Positions 1 through 8,593 of a stretch of 64,000 bases of DNA are shown one piece after another. The position numbers and the translations under genes are program-made. The DNA comes from Scatomonas sp963928055 (GTDB lineage Bacteria > Bacillota > Clostridia > Lachnospirales > Lachnospiraceae), in assembly GCA_963928055.1 (NCBI GenBank), contig CAWVDN010000004.1, positions 62,001 through 126,000 of the forward strand, given 5' to 3'. The notes under the pieces were generated by a model. That model did no database searches. It saw nothing but the letters and a program-made list of their open reading frames with translations, and was not told the origin of the DNA. Position 1 is the stretch's first letter, and each line of letters starts with the position of its first letter.

Positions 1-1
1 C

Positions 2-223
2 AGGCTGAAGGAAGCGGTGGCGGAAGCGCCGCTGGAACAGCTGCTGCTGGAGACGGACAGCCCCTATCTGGCCCCGGAACCCAACCGGGGAAAGCGAAAT
101 TCCTCTTTGAACCTGCCCTACGTGGCGGAGGAGATCGCCAGGCTGAAGGGCGTCACCCCGGAAGATGTGATCGCGGTCACAGAAGAGAACGCCAGACGGC
201 TGTTCCGAAAAGTCGGGGGATGA
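2..223 (+). CDS. tatD: TatD family metal-dependent hydrolase (3' end only)
   Basis: This is the last ~73 residues of a TatD-type deoxyribonuclease; the 5' part lies outside the window. The segment LLLETDSPYLAPEP is the characteristic C-terminal TatD motif, in which the Asp is a metal ligand and the DSPYLAP stretch precedes a short Arg-rich loop (RGKRNSS). It is followed by the usual C-terminal helix, in which residues near VTPEDVIAVTEENARRLF pack on the TIM barrel. TatD proteins are Mg-dependent 3'-5' exonucleases linked to DNA repair and turnover. The gene ends with TGA and is followed 38 bases later by a good intrinsic terminator, so it is the last gene of its operon. Confidence 0.93.
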   Translation, partial: RLKEAVAEAPLEQLLLETDSPYLAPEPNRGKRNSSLNLPYVAEEIARLKGVTPEDVIAVTEENARRLFRKVGG

Positions 224-260
224 CTTTTCCGAGACAGCCGCGGATTGTAAGTAATGTACA

Positions 261-289
261 CCGGAGAATGAAAAATTCTCCGGTTTTTG
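261..289 (+). terminator. Intrinsic terminator after tatD
   Basis: A perfect 9-bp stem, CCGGAGAAT (261-269) with ATTCTCCGG (275-283), has a 5-base loop and is followed by TTTTTG. It separates tatD from the tetR promoter. Confidence 0.88.
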
Positions 290-318
290 TTGACTTTAAC
301 TATACCGATTGGTATACT
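290..318 (+). promoter_or_regulatory. Sigma-A promoter with overlapping inverted repeat, upstream of tetR
   Basis: TTGACT (290-295), a 17-base spacer and TATACT (313-318) form a near-consensus vegetative promoter. An exact inverted repeat, TATACC (301-306) GATT GGTATA (311-316), sits in the spacer and runs into the -10 box. A repressor bound there would block polymerase, so the adjacent TetR protein probably controls its own gene and perhaps the downstream glycosidase. The operator assignment is inferred from position and symmetry only. Confidence 0.75.
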
Positions 319-340
319 GGTATCTACAGAGAGGTGACAG

Positions 341-922
341 ATGGACAATCGGGAAATGATCTTAAAGACAGCAAAGTCTCTGTTTTACGCCAGAGGCTAC
401 GACGGCGTGGGCGTCCAGGAGATCGCGGAAAAATCCGGGGTCACCAAGCCCACTCTGTATTATTATTTCGGAAGTAAGAAGGGGCTTCTGGAACAGCTTC
501 TGACCCGGGATTTTCAGCTGCTGGAAGCGGAAATGGAGCAGGCGACCGTTTACCAGGGGGATCTGCGGGGAACCCTGTACCGGACGGCCCGTGCCTTTTT
601 TGATTCCGTAAGCCGGGATCCGGAATTCTATCTGCTGCTGATGGCTCTGTTTTTTTCCGGCCGCAAGAGCGAGGGCTTCCGGACGGTCTATCCGTTCCTG
701 GAGCGGTATTATCAGTTTTTTGTGAAGATTTTTGAGAGCGCCGCCGGAGAGCTGGGGAACATGCGGGGCAGACAGAATCAGTTTGCCGTGAGCTTTACCG
801 GCTGCCTGCAGTTCTACCTGCTGGTGCGTTCCCGGGATACGGAGGACTTAAGCTCCATGCAGGTCAGCAATGAAGAAATCGAGGAACTGCTGCAGCAGTT
901 CTTATATGGAATTTATACTTAG
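341..922 (+). CDS. TetR/AcrR family transcriptional regulator
   Basis: A 193-residue one-domain regulator with a typical TetR N-terminal helix-turn-helix at about residues 10-55. VQEIAEKSGVTKPTLYYYFGSK contains the recognition helix and the family hallmark TLYYYFGSKKGLL. The remaining ~135 residues are helical and diverge, as expected for a ligand-binding and dimer domain; the ligand cannot be predicted. It starts at ATG 341 after a GAGGTGACAG ribosome site. The gene is preceded by its own promoter and a palindrome (301-316) that looks like an autoregulatory operator. Nineteen bases separate its stop from the TTG start of a glycoside hydrolase, so the two may be co-transcribed and the regulator may sense a carbohydrate- or envelope-related signal (inference). 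Confidence 0.92.
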   Translation: MDNREMILKTAKSLFYARGYDGVGVQEIAEKSGVTKPTLYYYFGSKKGLLEQLLTRDFQLLEAEMEQATVYQGDLRGTLYRTARAFFDSVSRDPEFYLLLMALFFSGRKSEGFRTVYPFLERYYQFFVKIFESAAGELGNMRGRQNQFAVSFTGCLQFYLLVRSRDTEDLSSMQVSNEEIEELLQQFLYGIYT

Positions 923-941
923 ACTGGGAGGTTATGAGACA

Positions 942-2312
942 TTGGGTAAATGGTATGAGGAGGCAGATTTTTATCACATCTATCCCCTGGGGCTTCTGGG
1001 AGCTCCCCGGCGGAATGAAGGCGGGGAAGTGGTCCACCGCCTGCGGACTCTGACGGAGGAGTGGATCCCCTGGCTGCGGGAGATGCGGTTTGACGCGGTC
1101 TATATCGGCCCCCTGTTCGAATCCGTAGGCCACGGCTACGAGACCACCGACTACAAACAGGTGGACCGCCGGCTGGGGGATAATGAAGATTTTAAGGAAT
1201 TTGTGGCAAAAGCCCACGAGGCCGGCATCCGCATTGTGGTGGACGGAGTCTTTAATCACACGGGCCGGGAGTTTTTTGCCTTTAAGGATATTCAGGAGAA
1301 AAAATGGGATTCCCCCTATAAAAACTGGTATAAGGGCGTGAATTTCGACGGCAACAACTGCTACAATGACGGCTTCTGCTATGAATCCTGGCGGGGCTGT
1401 ACGGAGCTGGTAAACTTGAATCCCTGGGAAGGGGCTGTCCGGGAGTATCTTCTGGGCGTCATTGATTTCTGGATCGATGAATTTGACATTGACGGCATCC
1501 GCCTGGACTGCGCCGACTGCCTGGAGCTTTCCTTCCTGGAGGATATGCGCCGCAGGACGGAGGCGAAAAAACAGGATTTCTGGCTTATGGGAGAGGTGAT
1601 CCACGGGGACTACAGCCGCTATATCGGCGACGGGACCCGGATGATCCACAGCGTCACCAACTACGAACTCCACAAGGGCCTGTATTCCGGCCACAACGAT
1701 CACAATTATTTTGAGATTGCCCATACCATCCGCCGGGAATTTGACGCCAATGGCGGTCTGTACCGGGGAATGACCCTGTACAGCTTTGTGGATAACCATG
1801 ACGTAAACCGGATCTACAGCAAACTGAACGTGAAGGGCCATCTGAAGCCGGTCCATGCCCTGCTGTATTTTCTGCCGGGGATCCCGTCCATCTATTACGG
1901 ATCCGAGTTCGGCATAGAGGGAAGATCCGATCAGGGCGGAGACGACGCCCTGCGGCCGGCGGTGGATCTGCGGCAGATGAAGGAGAACAATCCCCATCCG
2001 CAGCTGACGGAGTGGATAAAAACCCTGGGAGGGATCCGGAAAGCCCACCTGGACGCCTGCGCCGGAGGCGCCTATCGGGAACTTCTGCTGACCAACCGGC
2101 AGTACGCCTTCGCCAGGATCGGGGAAAAGGAAACCCTGGTGGTGGCGGTAAACAACGACGAGGGAGCCGCAGCTCCGGTATCCTTCCCGGTTCCCGGGGA
2201 TGGAGCGTATGTGGACGCGGTCACAGGAGAAACCGCGGCGGCGGAGGGAGGAAGGCTTTCCCTGGAACTGGAGCCCTGCGGCTGCAGGATCCTGATCCGC
2301 AGCCAGGAGTGA
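942..2312 (+). CDS. Alpha-amylase family (GH13) glycosidase
   Basis: A cytoplasmic GH13 enzyme of about 456 residues with no signal peptide. The (beta/alpha)8 barrel motifs are present in order: VVDGVFNHTG (region I), DGIRLDCAD with the nucleophile Asp (region II), GEVIHGDY with the acid Glu (region III) and VDNHDVNR (region IV). A short beta-rich C-terminal domain follows. Such proteins hydrolyse or transfer alpha-1,4-glucans or maltodextrins, and the glgB gene downstream supports a role in glycogen or maltodextrin turnover. I chose TTG at 942 because GGGAGG lies 11 bases upstream (926-931) and translation then begins GKWYEEADFY. ATG at 906 is an in-frame alternative but would overlap tetR. 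The exact specificity is not clear from sequence. Confidence 0.88.
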   Translation: MGKWYEEADFYHIYPLGLLGAPRRNEGGEVVHRLRTLTEEWIPWLREMRFDAVYIGPLFESVGHGYETTDYKQVDRRLGDNEDFKEFVAKAHEAGIRIVVDGVFNHTGREFFAFKDIQEKKWDSPYKNWYKGVNFDGNNCYNDGFCYESWRGCTELVNLNPWEGAVREYLLGVIDFWIDEFDIDGIRLDCADCLELSFLEDMRRRTEAKKQDFWLMGEVIHGDYSRYIGDGTRMIHSVTNYELHKGLYSGHNDHNYFEIAHTIRREFDANGGLYRGMTLYSFVDNHDVNRIYSKLNVKGHLKPVHALLYFLPGIPSIYYGSEFGIEGRSDQGGDDALRPAVDLRQMKENNPHPQLTEWIKTLGGIRKAHLDACAGGAYRELLLTNRQYAFARIGEKETLVVAVNNDEGAAAPVSFPVPGDGAYVDAVTGETAAAEGGRLSLELEPCGCRILIRSQE

Positions 2313-2330
2313 TCCTGCAGGACCCGCGGC

Positions 2331-2365
2331 CCCTCCGGCGTCTCCGGGAGGAAAACGCCGGAGGG
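2331..2365 (+). other. Intergenic hairpin between glycosidase gene and glgB
   Basis: An 11-bp perfect stem, CCCTCCGGCGT (2331-2341) with ACGCCGGAGGG (2355-2365), lies 38 bases before glgB. No T-run follows, so it is more likely an RNA processing or stability element between co-transcribed genes than a terminator. Confidence 0.5.
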
Positions 2366-2402
2366 GGATCAGAAAGTATAGAAAGAAAAAGGAGAAAAAG
2401 CC

Positions 2403-4316
2403 ATGGCAAGGAAGAAAAAGAAAAAAGAGGCGCGTTTTGGAGAACTGGATGCGTATCTGTTCGGCCAGGCAACCCATTACGAGATCTATGAGAAAATGGG
2501 AGCGCATCTGGATGTGAAGGACGGAAAGAAGGGCGTATGGTTTACCGTCTGGGCTCCCAACGCCCAGGGAGTTTCCGTTGTGGGAGACTTTAACGGCTGG
2601 AAGGAAGAGGCCAACCCCATGGAAAAAGTGGCGGAGATGGGGGTCTACGAGGTGTTCATCCCGGGGTGAAAGAAGGGGATCTGTATAAATACTGCATCCA
2701 GGCCCAGGACGGCCGGCTTCTTTACAAGGCGGATCCCTACGGCTTCTGGGCGGAAAAACGCCCGGGGACTGCTTCCAGAGTGGCGGAGATCGGCGGCTTT
2801 AAGTGGTCCGACGAGGCATGGATGACCGCCCGCCAGGATTTTTCTCCCAAGACGTCTCCGCTGGCCATCTACGAAGTGCATCCGGGTTCCTGGAAAAAAC
2901 ATCCCTGGTCCGAGGAGAATCCGGAAGGATTTTATGATTACAAATATTTTGCCAGATCGCTGGTGGAATACGTAAAGGATATGGGCTATACCCACGTGGA
3001 GCTGATGGGCATCGCCGAACACCCTCTGGACGCTTCCTGGGGCTATCAGGTGACGGGCTATTACGCTCCTACCGCCCCGCTACGGCACGCCCAAAGAGTT
3101 TAAGTATCTGGTGAACTATCTTCACCGGAATAAGATCGGCGTGATCCTGGACTGGGTGCCGGCCCACTTCCCCAAGGACGCCCAGGGGCTGGCGGAGTTT
3201 GACGGAGACGCGGTGTATGAGCACGCGGATCCCCGGCAGGGGGAGCATCCCGACTGGGGCACCAAGATCTTTAATTACGGACGGCCGGAGGTGAAAAACT
3301 TCCTGCTGGCCAACGCCCTGTACTGGGTGGAGGAATACCATGTGGACGGACTCCGGGTGGACGCGGTGGCCTCCATGCTCTACCTGGATTACGGACGGCA
3401 GGAAGGCCAGTGGATCCCCAACAAGTACGGCGGAAAGGAAAATCTGGAGGCCATTGAGTTCTTCAAGCACCTGAACTCCCTGGTGACAGGCCGGAATAAG
3501 GGGACCATGATGATCGCCGAGGAATCCACCGCCTGGCCAAAGGTCACCGGCAGCGTGGAGGAGGACGGCCTGGGCTTTACCCTTAAGTGGAACATGGGCT
3601 GGATGCATGATTTCCTGGAGTACATGAAGCTGGATCCCTATTTCCGAAAATATAACCACAACAAGATGACCTTTGCCATGACTTACGCTTTCAGCGAGAA
3701 CTATATCCTGGTGCTGTCCCACGATGAGGTGGTGCATCTGAAATGTTCCATGATCAACAAGATGCCCGGATACCCGGACGATAAGTTTGAGAACCTGAAA
3801 GTGGGCTACAGCTTTATGGCGGGCCATCCCGGCAAGAAGCTGCTGTTTATGGGGCAGGATTTCGGACAGCTCCGGGAGTGGAGCGAGGAGCGGGAGCTGG
3901 ACTGGTTCCTGCTGGAGGACAAGCGCCATGAGCATCTGCAGGCCTATGTGCGGGATCTGCTGTCCATGTATCGGAAATACCCGGCGCTCCAGAACGATAC
4001 GGGTTATGAGTGCTTTTCCTGGATCAACGCCAACGACGGGGACAGAAGCATCTTCAGCTTTGTCCGCTGGTCGCCTACAGGCAAGAACAATCTGCTCTTT
4101 GTCTGCAACTTTACCCCCATGGCCCGGCCGGATTACCGGGTGGGCGTGCCAAAGAGAAAGCAGTATCGGCTGATCCTGGACAGCCGGAACCTTAAGTACG
4201 GCGGGGATCACCAGGTTCCGGAGGTATACCGGGCAGTAAAACGGGAATGCGACGGACAGCCCTTCTCCATCGGCTACGATCTGCCGACCTACGGAGTAGC
4301 GGTGTTCCGCTTTTGA
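2403..4316 (+). CDS. glgB: 1,4-alpha-glucan branching enzyme, two frameshifts
   Basis: Joined across two frameshifts this encodes a branching enzyme of about 637 residues, a normal length. It moves alpha-1,4 chains to alpha-1,6 branch points in glycogen. Order of domains: a Lys-rich start, a CBM48-like beta domain (VWFTVWAPNAQGVSVVGDFNGW), then the GH13 barrel with EVHPGSW, ILDWVPAHF, DGLRVDAV (nucleophile), EESTAWP (acid) and LSHDEVVH, then a C-terminal all-beta domain ending at AVFRF. The first frameshift is at the G run at 2663-2666, where one G appears to be missing (VFIPG-V-KEGD). The second is at the C run at 3075-3078, where one C appears extra (YYAPTA-RYGTP). Both are homopolymer indels and the protein is otherwise intact, so consensus error is likelier than gene death. 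Confidence 0.93.
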
Positions 4317-4322
4317 AACAGC

Positions 4323-4374
4323 AAGGGACCGATGCAAAATAGAGAAATCTATGGAGCAGCGGTTCCCTTTTTTA
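4323..4374 (+). terminator. Intrinsic terminator after glgB
   Basis: AAGGGACCG (4323-4331) pairs with CGGTTCCCTT (4360-4369) around a loop of about 28 bases, with one bulge, and a T-run follows. It lies just upstream of the 53-bp repeat array, so read-through into the array would be limited. Confidence 0.7.
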
Positions 4375-4395
4375 TACAAAAAAAGACCAGAGGGA

Positions 4396-5137
4396 TACGG
4401 GCGCAATACTTGATTTCTGTTTCCTTACGGTAGCCTGATTTGTGCCTGTACGGGCGCAAGACCTGCTTCCTGTTTTCTTACGGTAGTCTGATCAGGAGCC
4501 CTACGGGCGCAATACTTGCTTCCTTGTTTCTTACGGTAGCCTGATCTGAGCCCCTACAGGCACAATACTTGCTTCCTTGTTTCTTACGGTAGTTTGATCA
4601 GGACCTGTACGGGCACAATACTTGCTTCCTGTTTCCTTACGGTAGATTGATCTGTGCCCCTACGGGCACAATGCTTGCTTCCTGTTTCCTTACGGTAGTT
4701 TGATCTGTGCCCCTACAGGCACAATACTTGCTTCCCTGTTTCTTACGGTAGTCTGATTTGTGCCTGTACGGGCGCAATACCTGCTTCCCTGTTTCTTACG
4801 GTAGTCTGATTTGTGCCTGTACGGGCGCAATACTTGATTTCTGTTTCCTTACGGTAGTTTGATCTGGGCCCCTACGGACACAATACTTGCTTCCTATTTT
4901 CTTACGGTAGACTGAGCCACGTCCGTACGGGCGCAATACTTGCTTCCTATTTCCTTACGGTAGTTTGAACCGCGTCTGTACGGGTGCAATACTTGCTTCC
5001 TTGTTTCTTACGGTAGACTGATCAGGACCTGTACGGGCGCAATACTTGCTTCCTTGTTTCTTACGGTAGTCTGAGCCATGCCCCTACGGGCGCAATTGTT
5101 GTTTTCTACTCCCTTACGGTAGAATGTTGGAAAATTC
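4396..5137. repeat. Tandem array of fourteen 53-bp units
   Basis: Units begin with TACGGG or TACAGG at 4396, 4449, 4502, 4555, 4608, 4661, 4714, 4767, 4820, 4873, 4926, 4979, 5032 and 5085, an invariant 53-base period. Positions 1-38 of the unit are highly conserved (TACGGGCGCAATACTTGCTT, then TCCTNTTTCYTTACGGTAG in most copies). Positions 39-53 vary but stay similar (YTGATCWGNRCCYS). The fourteenth copy is degenerate in its second half. The period is not a multiple of three and no long frame crosses the array, so it is non-coding. It fills the space between the convergent glgB and traX-like genes. Many unit junctions form short palindromes such as TGTGCCC CTAC GGGCACA. Function unknown. Confidence 0.95.
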
Positions 5138-5189
5138 GAGATTTCTTCAAATCGCCCGTAAAAGATTAGCCTACAGGGTCTTATTCGCC

Positions 5190-5223
5190 GCAAAAAGTTC
5201 TGCCGCACGAATTCGTGCGGCAG
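5190..5223 (-). terminator. Perfect 24-bp palindromic terminator of the traX-like gene
   Basis: CTGCCGCACGAA and TTCGTGCGGCAG form an uninterrupted palindrome at 5200-5223. On the minus strand it is followed by AACTTTTTG, so it would end leftward transcription from the traX-like gene. Between 5224 and 5304 I see no other feature. Confidence 0.8.
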
Positions 5224-5304
5224 TCTCCTTTGTCATGGAAAAGGATCCATTGCTTTATCGATGATTTTTTGTCTATCTTGCCCCGCTTTCATGGGATCCG
5301 TCTG

Positions 5305-6015
5305 TCAGATAAGCTTTGCCAGTCCCCACAGGGCCAGCAGGTGAAGGGGGTAGAAGAGGTAAAAGGCATATTTCAGCTTCAGCCCCCGTTTTCCGTTATA
5401 GCAGGCAATGGGAAGAAGAGAAAGAAAGGCTCCGGCGTTGGAGAAGCTGGCCAGATTCAGGATCAGGCAGCCCATGGAGGGAGCCATAATGCCCCAGCCC
5501 CAGAGCAGATACAGGGCGGCCACTGCGCCTACGCCCAGGGCGTCATAATCCGTGCGCAGCATCCATGCGGCCAGAGCAAAAGCCATAAGGATCAGGATCT
5601 TGGCTCCTATCTGGGCATACCGGGAGGAGAGCTTTGCGCTGGCCATTTCCAGCAGGATCAGCATCAGCAGAGCCAGAAACAGGGTGAACAGAGTATTCTG
5701 ATGCTGCCAGAAGAAAGGTTTTCCGTACAGGGCCAGATCAAAGGGGACCTCTGACAGCACCGCGAAGAGCAGCAGGTTCATGGCATAGCGGCACCGGCTG
5801 CGGGTGTGGAGAAATCCCTCTACCAGAAGAAAGGCGAACAGAGGGAAGGCGATCCTTCCGATGAGGCCGCTTACGATCAGGAAAACCGGGGAAGCCGGAT
5901 TCAGAAATACTTTGCAGGCATGGTCCGCCGCCATGGCGGCGCAGGCAAGGAGCTTCAGGGAACTCCCGGATACCTGCAGGGGAGAGGAGGATAAAGTCTT
6001 ATAAGGGACGGACAA
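5305..6015 (-). CDS. TraX family membrane protein
   Basis: A 236-residue polytopic membrane protein with about seven or eight hydrophobic segments. It has the TraX-family pattern: LKLLACAAMAADHACKVF at the N-terminus, then GRIAFPLFAFLLVEGFLHT, an SEVPFDLALYG motif and a C-terminal YAFYLFYPLHLLALW segment. TraX of the F plasmid acetylates pilin. Chromosomal homologues in Firmicutes are common and their substrate is unknown, so an acyltransferase role is only inferred. The start is TTG at 6015, supported by AAAGGAGG eight bases upstream on the minus strand. The ribosome site sits in the 24-base gap after the upstream nhaC-like gene, so the two are probably co-transcribed. Confidence 0.85.
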   Translation of the reverse strand: MSVPYKTLSSSPLQVSGSSLKLLACAAMAADHACKVFLNPASPVFLIVSGLIGRIAFPLFAFLLVEGFLHTRSRCRYAMNLLLFAVLSEVPFDLALYGKPFFWQHQNTLFTLFLALLMLILLEMASAKLSSRYAQIGAKILILMAFALAAWMLRTDYDALGVGAVAALYLLWGWGIMAPSMGCLILNLASFSNAGAFLSLLPIACYNGKRGLKLKYAFYLFYPLHLLALWGLAKLI

Positions 6016-6039
6016 AGGGAATTCCTCCTTTCGCCGGTT

Positions 6040-7650
6040 TCAGACGCCGCGGAAATTGCTGCGGCGTCTTTTTTTGATCAGAAACAGAAGGGAAAACAGT
6101 ACCAGCAGTCCGAAGGGCAGGGAGATCAGAGCGCTCTTGGTAAAGCCGGCCACAAGGTAACACACAAAAGAGATCAGTGCGGCAGTGGCGGCGTAGGGCA
6201 GCTGGGTGGACACATGGTTCACATGATTGCACTGCGCCCCGGCAGAGGACATAATGGTAGTGTCCGAGATCGGAGAGCAGTGGTCTCCGCAGACCGCTCC
6301 CGCCATGCAGGCGGAAATGGCGATGATCATCATCCGGTGGTCGGTGTGCTGGAAGGCCTCTACCACAATGGGGATCAGAATACCGAAGGTTCCCCAGGAG
6401 GTGCCGGTGGCAAAAGACAGCAGGCAGCCGATCAGGAAGATAATGGCCGGAAGGAAATTCATCAGTCCCACGGCGGAGCCCTTTACGATCTCTGCCACAA
6501 AAGCGCCGGCAGCCAGATCATCCGTCATGGACTTCAGGGTCCAGGCAAAGGTCAGGATCAGGATGGCCGGAACCATGGCCTTGAAGCCTTCCGGCAGGCA
6601 GGCCATGCATTTCTCAAAGGTCAGCACCCGGCGGATCATAAAAAGAATGACCGTGATCACCAGAGCCAGAAAAGATCCCAGCATCAGTCCCACGGAAGCG
6701 TTGCTTCCGGCAAAGGCGTCCACCAGGCTGGTGCCGGAGAAAAAGCCGCCGGTGTACAGCATGCCGCCGATGCAGCAGATGATCAGAGCGAGGATGGGGA
6801 TCAGCAGATCCGCCACTTTGCCGCTGAGATTCGTCACTCCCTGCCCTTCTGTGGCGTAGGGCCGGTCCGGGGTAGTATAAAGGTCTCCCCGCAGAGCATT
6901 GCGCTCGTGAAGCTCCATGGGGCCGTAATCGATTTTCATGACGGCCAGACCGATCATCATGGCAATGGTCAGCAGGGCGTAGAAATTAAAGGGGATGGCC
7001 TGGATAAACAGGGCCAGTCCGTCCTCGCCTTCCACAAAGCCGGAAACCGCTGCCGCCCAGGAAGAAATCGGGGCGATGATGCAGACCGGCGCTGCCGTGG
7101 CATCGATCAGATAGGCCAGCTTTGCCCGGGAGATCCGGTGCTTATCCGTTACGGGGCGCATGACGCTGCCTACCGTCAGGCAGTTAAAGTAGTCGTCGAT
7201 AAAGATCAGTACGCCCAGGACAATGGTAGCCAGCTGAGCGCCTACCCGGGATTTGATCTTCTTGGAAGCCCAGCGGCCGAAGGCGGCGGAACCGCCCGCT
7301 TTGTTCATCAGGCTCACCATTGTCCCCAGGATCACCAGAAATACCAGGATCCCCAGGTTCCCTGTATCGGAGAGGACTTTGACGATGCCTCCGGAGAATA
7401 CATGGTTCAGGGTATCCTCCAGGTTAAAGCCGGTATAAAGAAGCGCGCCTGTCAGGATCCCGATAAACAGTGAACTGTATACTTCCTTGGTGAGCAGAGC
7501 CAGACTGATGGCCACCACAGGCGGGACCAGCCCCCAGAAGGTAGCCTGCACGCTGTCCGCGGTGGTGGTGCGGGCGGCAATGATCAGAACGACCGCCACC
7601 ACGCCGATGGCGGCGGCGGTGATCAGAGCCTTTCGTTTGTTCTTATCCAT
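6040..7650 (-). CDS. NhaC family Na+/H+ antiporter
   Basis: A 536-residue integral membrane transporter with about 11-13 hydrophobic segments. Family landmarks include FIDDYFNCLTVGSVMRP in the first half and the NhaC signature GDHCSPISDTTIMSSAGA with the following QCNHVNHVSTQLPYA in the second half. The family exchanges Na+ for H+ and several members carry organic substrates instead, so the transported ion is inferred. I start at ATG 7650 (MDKNKRKALIT), which has GAGGAA about seven bases upstream; an in-frame extension to 7815 lacks a ribosome site and homology. The C-terminus is very basic (IKKRRRSNFRGV). A GC-rich hairpin (about 6042-6075) overlaps its stop. Confidence 0.9.
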   Translation of the reverse strand: MDKNKRKALITAAAIGVVAVVLIIAARTTTADSVQATFWGLVPPVVAISLALLTKEVYSSLFIGILTGALLYTGFNLEDTLNHVFSGGIVKVLSDTGNLGILVFLVILGTMVSLMNKAGGSAAFGRWASKKIKSRVGAQLATIVLGVLIFIDDYFNCLTVGSVMRPVTDKHRISRAKLAYLIDATAAPVCIIAPISSWAAAVSGFVEGEDGLALFIQAIPFNFYALLTIAMMIGLAVMKIDYGPMELHERNALRGDLYTTPDRPYATEGQGVTNLSGKVADLLIPILALIICCIGGMLYTGGFFSGTSLVDAFAGSNASVGLMLGSFLALVITVILFMIRRVLTFEKCMACLPEGFKAMVPAILILTFAWTLKSMTDDLAAGAFVAEIVKGSAVGLMNFLPAIIFLIGCLLSFATGTSWGTFGILIPIVVEAFQHTDHRMMIIAISACMAGAVCGDHCSPISDTTIMSSAGAQCNHVNHVSTQLPYAATAALISFVCYLVAGFTKSALISLPFGLLVLFSLLFLIKKRRRSNFRGV

Positions 7651-7840
7651 AGTTTCTTCCTCTTTTTCCGCGGAAGTCCTTTTCTGGAGGGCTTCTGCTT
7701 TCTCATATGAAAAAATCCTATCGCATTCCGGGGAGGATGTCAATCGGAAACAGCGGGAGGTTCCCGTTTCTAAGGCGTATATATAGCAGGGGGCAAGGGT
7801 TTCCCTGTTTGTCAAGGTCTGTTATTTCCATTCAGGTATA

Positions 7841-8356
7841 CTATAAATCTTTTCGCATGAGGTGATCGGTCTGCACATCTTCGCCCACAACAAACGAATG
7901 TGTCCCTGTTTTATAGAAACCATTCCGTTTATAAAAACGGATCGCTCTTTCATTCTTTTCCCAAACGCCGAGCCAGATATATTTTTTCTTCCGCTCAACC
8001 GCTATCTGAATCGCCTGTTCCATCAAATAGCGGCCCAGGCCTTCGCCCTGGAATCCTCCGGATACATAGATCCTTTCAATCTCTAACGACGCAGGGTCGT
8101 TCCTATCTGTCTGCGCCGGAGCCTCGTTTATTTTCAGGTAACCTGCCAGTTTTTTATTGAAATACAAAAAGAAGAACCGGGAATCTCTATCCGCTAATTC
8201 TTTGCGCAGTTTTTCCCTGTCAAATGCACGGTTCAGGTATGCATCCATATTTTCCGGTGTATTGAGCGCCGCAAAGGTCTCGTAAAAGGTTTGCATGGAT
8301 AGCGCGCGAAGCTTGTCTATATCCTCCATCCTGCACTGTCTCAAAAATATGTCCAT
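7841..8356 (-). CDS. GNAT family N-acetyltransferase
   Basis: A 171-residue single-domain GNAT protein. The beta4-alpha3 acetyl-CoA loop is visible as ERIYVSGGFQGEGLGRYLMEQAI, matching the Q/RxxGxG/A pattern, and WLGVWEKNERAIRFYKRNGF is the usual beta5-alpha4 region. The short N-terminal half IRQCRMEDIDKL is typical of the SpeG/PaiA-like group, although the substrate (a polyamine, an amino acid or protein N-termini) cannot be fixed. It is a leftward single gene between the nhaC-like gene and the heme island. A TATAAT at 8429-8434 on the minus strand may be its promoter. Confidence 0.9.
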   Translation of the reverse strand: MDIFLRQCRMEDIDKLRALSMQTFYETFAALNTPENMDAYLNRAFDREKLRKELADRDSRFFFLYFNKKLAGYLKINEAPAQTDRNDPASLEIERIYVSGGFQGEGLGRYLMEQAIQIAVERKKKYIWLGVWEKNERAIRFYKRNGFYKTGTHSFVVGEDVQTDHLMRKDL

Positions 8357-8524
8357 CTAAATATCTCCTGTTACAGCCATGCATTTCCGGTATAATCTCC
8401 GCTTTGCGGAGCAGCCCGTATGGAAATCATTATACCACAGCAGCAAAAGGATTTCTATGAAACAAGATGAGAGAGAACTTCCTTCCGGAGCTTCTTTCTT
8501 CGGAGGGCTTTTTGCTGAAAAATA

Positions 8525-8553
8525 TTGACAGGCAAATGGGTCCGTGATATATA
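8525..8553 (+). promoter_or_regulatory. Sigma-A promoter of the heme island
   Basis: A consensus TTGACA (8525-8530), a 17-base spacer and TATATA (8548-8553). It lies 192 bases upstream of the first gene of the island and just upstream of the first GTTAG-N6-CCAAC element, which is well placed for a roadblock or repressor. Confidence 0.72.
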
Positions 8554-8593
8554 GTTTTGGAACGAAAAGAATTTATTTTTTTTTTCTTTAGTA

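Noticed and set aside
2650..3110. Programmed frameshifting in glgB
   Set aside because: Both breaks lie at G or C runs with no slippery heptamer, stimulator or shifted stop logic, and similar indels occur in many other genes here. Consensus error is simpler.
4396..5137. CRISPR array
   Set aside because: Units are regular, but the variable 15-base part is itself similar in all copies, the conserved part is 38 bases, and no cas gene is present. It is a tandem repeat, not repeat-spacer.
5008..5208. 66-codon minus-strand frame over the repeat array
   Set aside because: It crosses repeats of non-triplet length and has no homology or ribosome site.
6042..6078. Rightward terminator at the end of the nhaC-like gene
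   Set aside because: A GC-rich hairpin is followed by a T-run on the plus strand, but no rightward gene precedes it. The stem lies inside the end of a leftward coding sequence and is probably fortuitous.
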